A DNA stretch of 64,000 bases, from contig NC_079205.1 of the NCBI RefSeq assembly GCF_026745355.1, forward strand, positions 34,299,637-34,363,636, given 5' to 3'. Position numbers and translations under genes: made by a program. Positions within the stretch are counted from its first letter, which is position 1. Each line of letters begins with the position of its first letter. This stretch comes from Beta vulgaris subsp. vulgaris (Eukaryota; Streptophyta; Magnoliopsida; Caryophyllales; Amaranthaceae). The notes beneath the pieces are model-generated. The model ran no database searches. It was not told the origin of the DNA and saw nothing but the letters and a program-made list of their open reading frames with translations. Positions 62,826-64,000 of this stretch are shown here, piece after piece.

Positions 62826-64000
62826 TGATACGTCATATTTATTAATTGTTTTTAGGTGCATTTAGATTGCATTTTAGAGCATTTAGTTTCATATTTAGGT
62901 TCATTATTGCATTATATTCTAAAGTTATGCTTTTCTACTCCTCTTTAGTATGTTTTCTTGTTTTTGATGAATTTCAGGCACTGAGGACGTATTTGGAGTA
63001 TGATTAGCTAAACTTGAGGATTAGGAGCACTTGTAAAGAAGCTACAATGCATAAGGACCGTTTGCATATTTCATCGTACGAGTTTGAGCAAAAACGAAGC
63101 GAAAAATCATTAGAAGAAATGTGAAAAAGGAGTCACGTCTACTCTTCTGATCATAACTTTTGATGTGCTCTTTAAAATCGAGTAATTCCGGAAGATTTGA
63201 AAAATGGACTTGAAGAGCTTTCCAACGATAGGTGGCACGCTGCGGGCAGACTTCTAGTCAATGAGCTATGCTTTCCGGAAGATTGCACTGTTTCTGCTGG
63301 AATCTGCCACACGTACGCGCGGATCAATAATCCGCCTATTAATGATTTATTTACTTTCCTTATCTTGTAAATTACTTTCCTAGTCATATTAGGTTATTGA
63401 ATATTTCAGATTAGTTTTTCATTCTTCCTCTCTCCTCTCCCTCTGACGTTATTTTTTAGGTTTTAGTTTTAGTTTTCTTGTCCTCTTTTTCTCTCTAGGT
63501 TCTAGTTGTAAACCCTAGTTTGTTATTCTTCTTCATTAATTCATGAATCCTATTAGTTTCTTTCATTGATTTTTTTAATTATGTTTTCTTTTATATTTTT
63601 AGATTTCATCTTTTATTTCATGATAGAGTAGTTTTTATTTCTAGGATTTTGGGAATCGATGTTTATATGTTATCATTTGATTGATATCTATTCATGGTTT
63701 GATTAGTTATTGATTTCTCTAATTGATTAGTTTTCTATCGTTAATCTTGCAATCTGATAAATTGTCTGATTAATTATTGCTAATATTGAGTCATAGATCG
63801 AGAGATAGTACTCTTTAGAGGTTTACCTACAATTAGCAAATCTGATTATGTTGAGTGACCGTACTAGCATATGTTGATTTGAGAGCGTTGAGGTCCGAAC
63901 GTAGGATTAACCTGTGCTCTAGATTTCTGATTAATTGAACTATTGATGATATTTTGATAGATTATGGTTACAAACATGGTGAACCATTACCCTATATCCT
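62826..64000 (+). mobile_element. Start of another LTR (Ty3-gypsy-like), cut by the window edge
   Basis: TGATACGTCATATTTATTAA followed by GTTTTTAGGTGCATTTAG resembles the start of the gypsy-type LTR at 58907 (minus strand). CT-rich and TTTTAGTTTTAGTTT tracts follow (63420-63500). The end and TSD lie outside the window. Confidence 0.5.

Overview
This window is nuclear DNA of a flowering plant, most likely a eudicot. It is AT-rich with long introns, plant-type transposons (Stowaway, PIF/Harbinger, MULE, CACTA, hAT MITEs, LINE, Ty1-copia and Ty3-gypsy LTRs), and one intron-rich nuclear gene for an organellar protein. The species cannot be fixed from the sequence alone. There is no sign of prokaryotic DNA, CRISPR, rRNA or tRNA genes.

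The one clear host gene is GYRA (17586-46729, + strand), the nuclear gene for the A subunit of organelle-targeted DNA gyrase. Reading splice sites by eye gives 27 exons that join in frame to a 944-residue protein with a leader resembling a transit peptide, the catalytic Tyr and a C-terminal beta-pinwheel region. Exons total about 2.8 kb of the 29 kb; the introns were inflated by mobile DNA: a PIF/Harbinger element with two genes, LINE remains, hAT, Stowaway and other MITEs, and a 287-bp triplication.

Upstream (1-17367) is a nest of transposons. A LINE 3' half (1-1652) is followed by a Stowaway MITE split by a solo LTR. A large Mutator-like element (3550-17367) then ends about 220 bp before the GYRA start codon. 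It carries a broken mudrA-type transposase gene and, facing it, a GRF zinc-finger/coiled-coil/membrane gene. It has been invaded by a rearranged array of inverted and tandem LTR-gag segments (4298-8301), two non-autonomous CACTA elements in opposite orientation (one containing a hAT MITE) and another MITE inside its right terminal repeat.

Downstream (46730-64000) I see no host gene. There is a PIF-type MITE, part of a MULE-like MITE, an AT-rich minisatellite, then a gag-only Ty3-gypsy-like LTR element (51328 to about 62743). Its gag is split by a gypsy-type solo LTR, itself split by a solo LTR of the same family as the one at 1719-3076. The start of another LTR runs off the right edge.

Many element borders are supported by target-site duplications (TSDs) read directly: TTTAA, AAGCA, AAG, TAA, TTTTAAAT, GCTATAAC and TA. 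Family names are inferred from ends, TSD length and protein motifs, without database searches.
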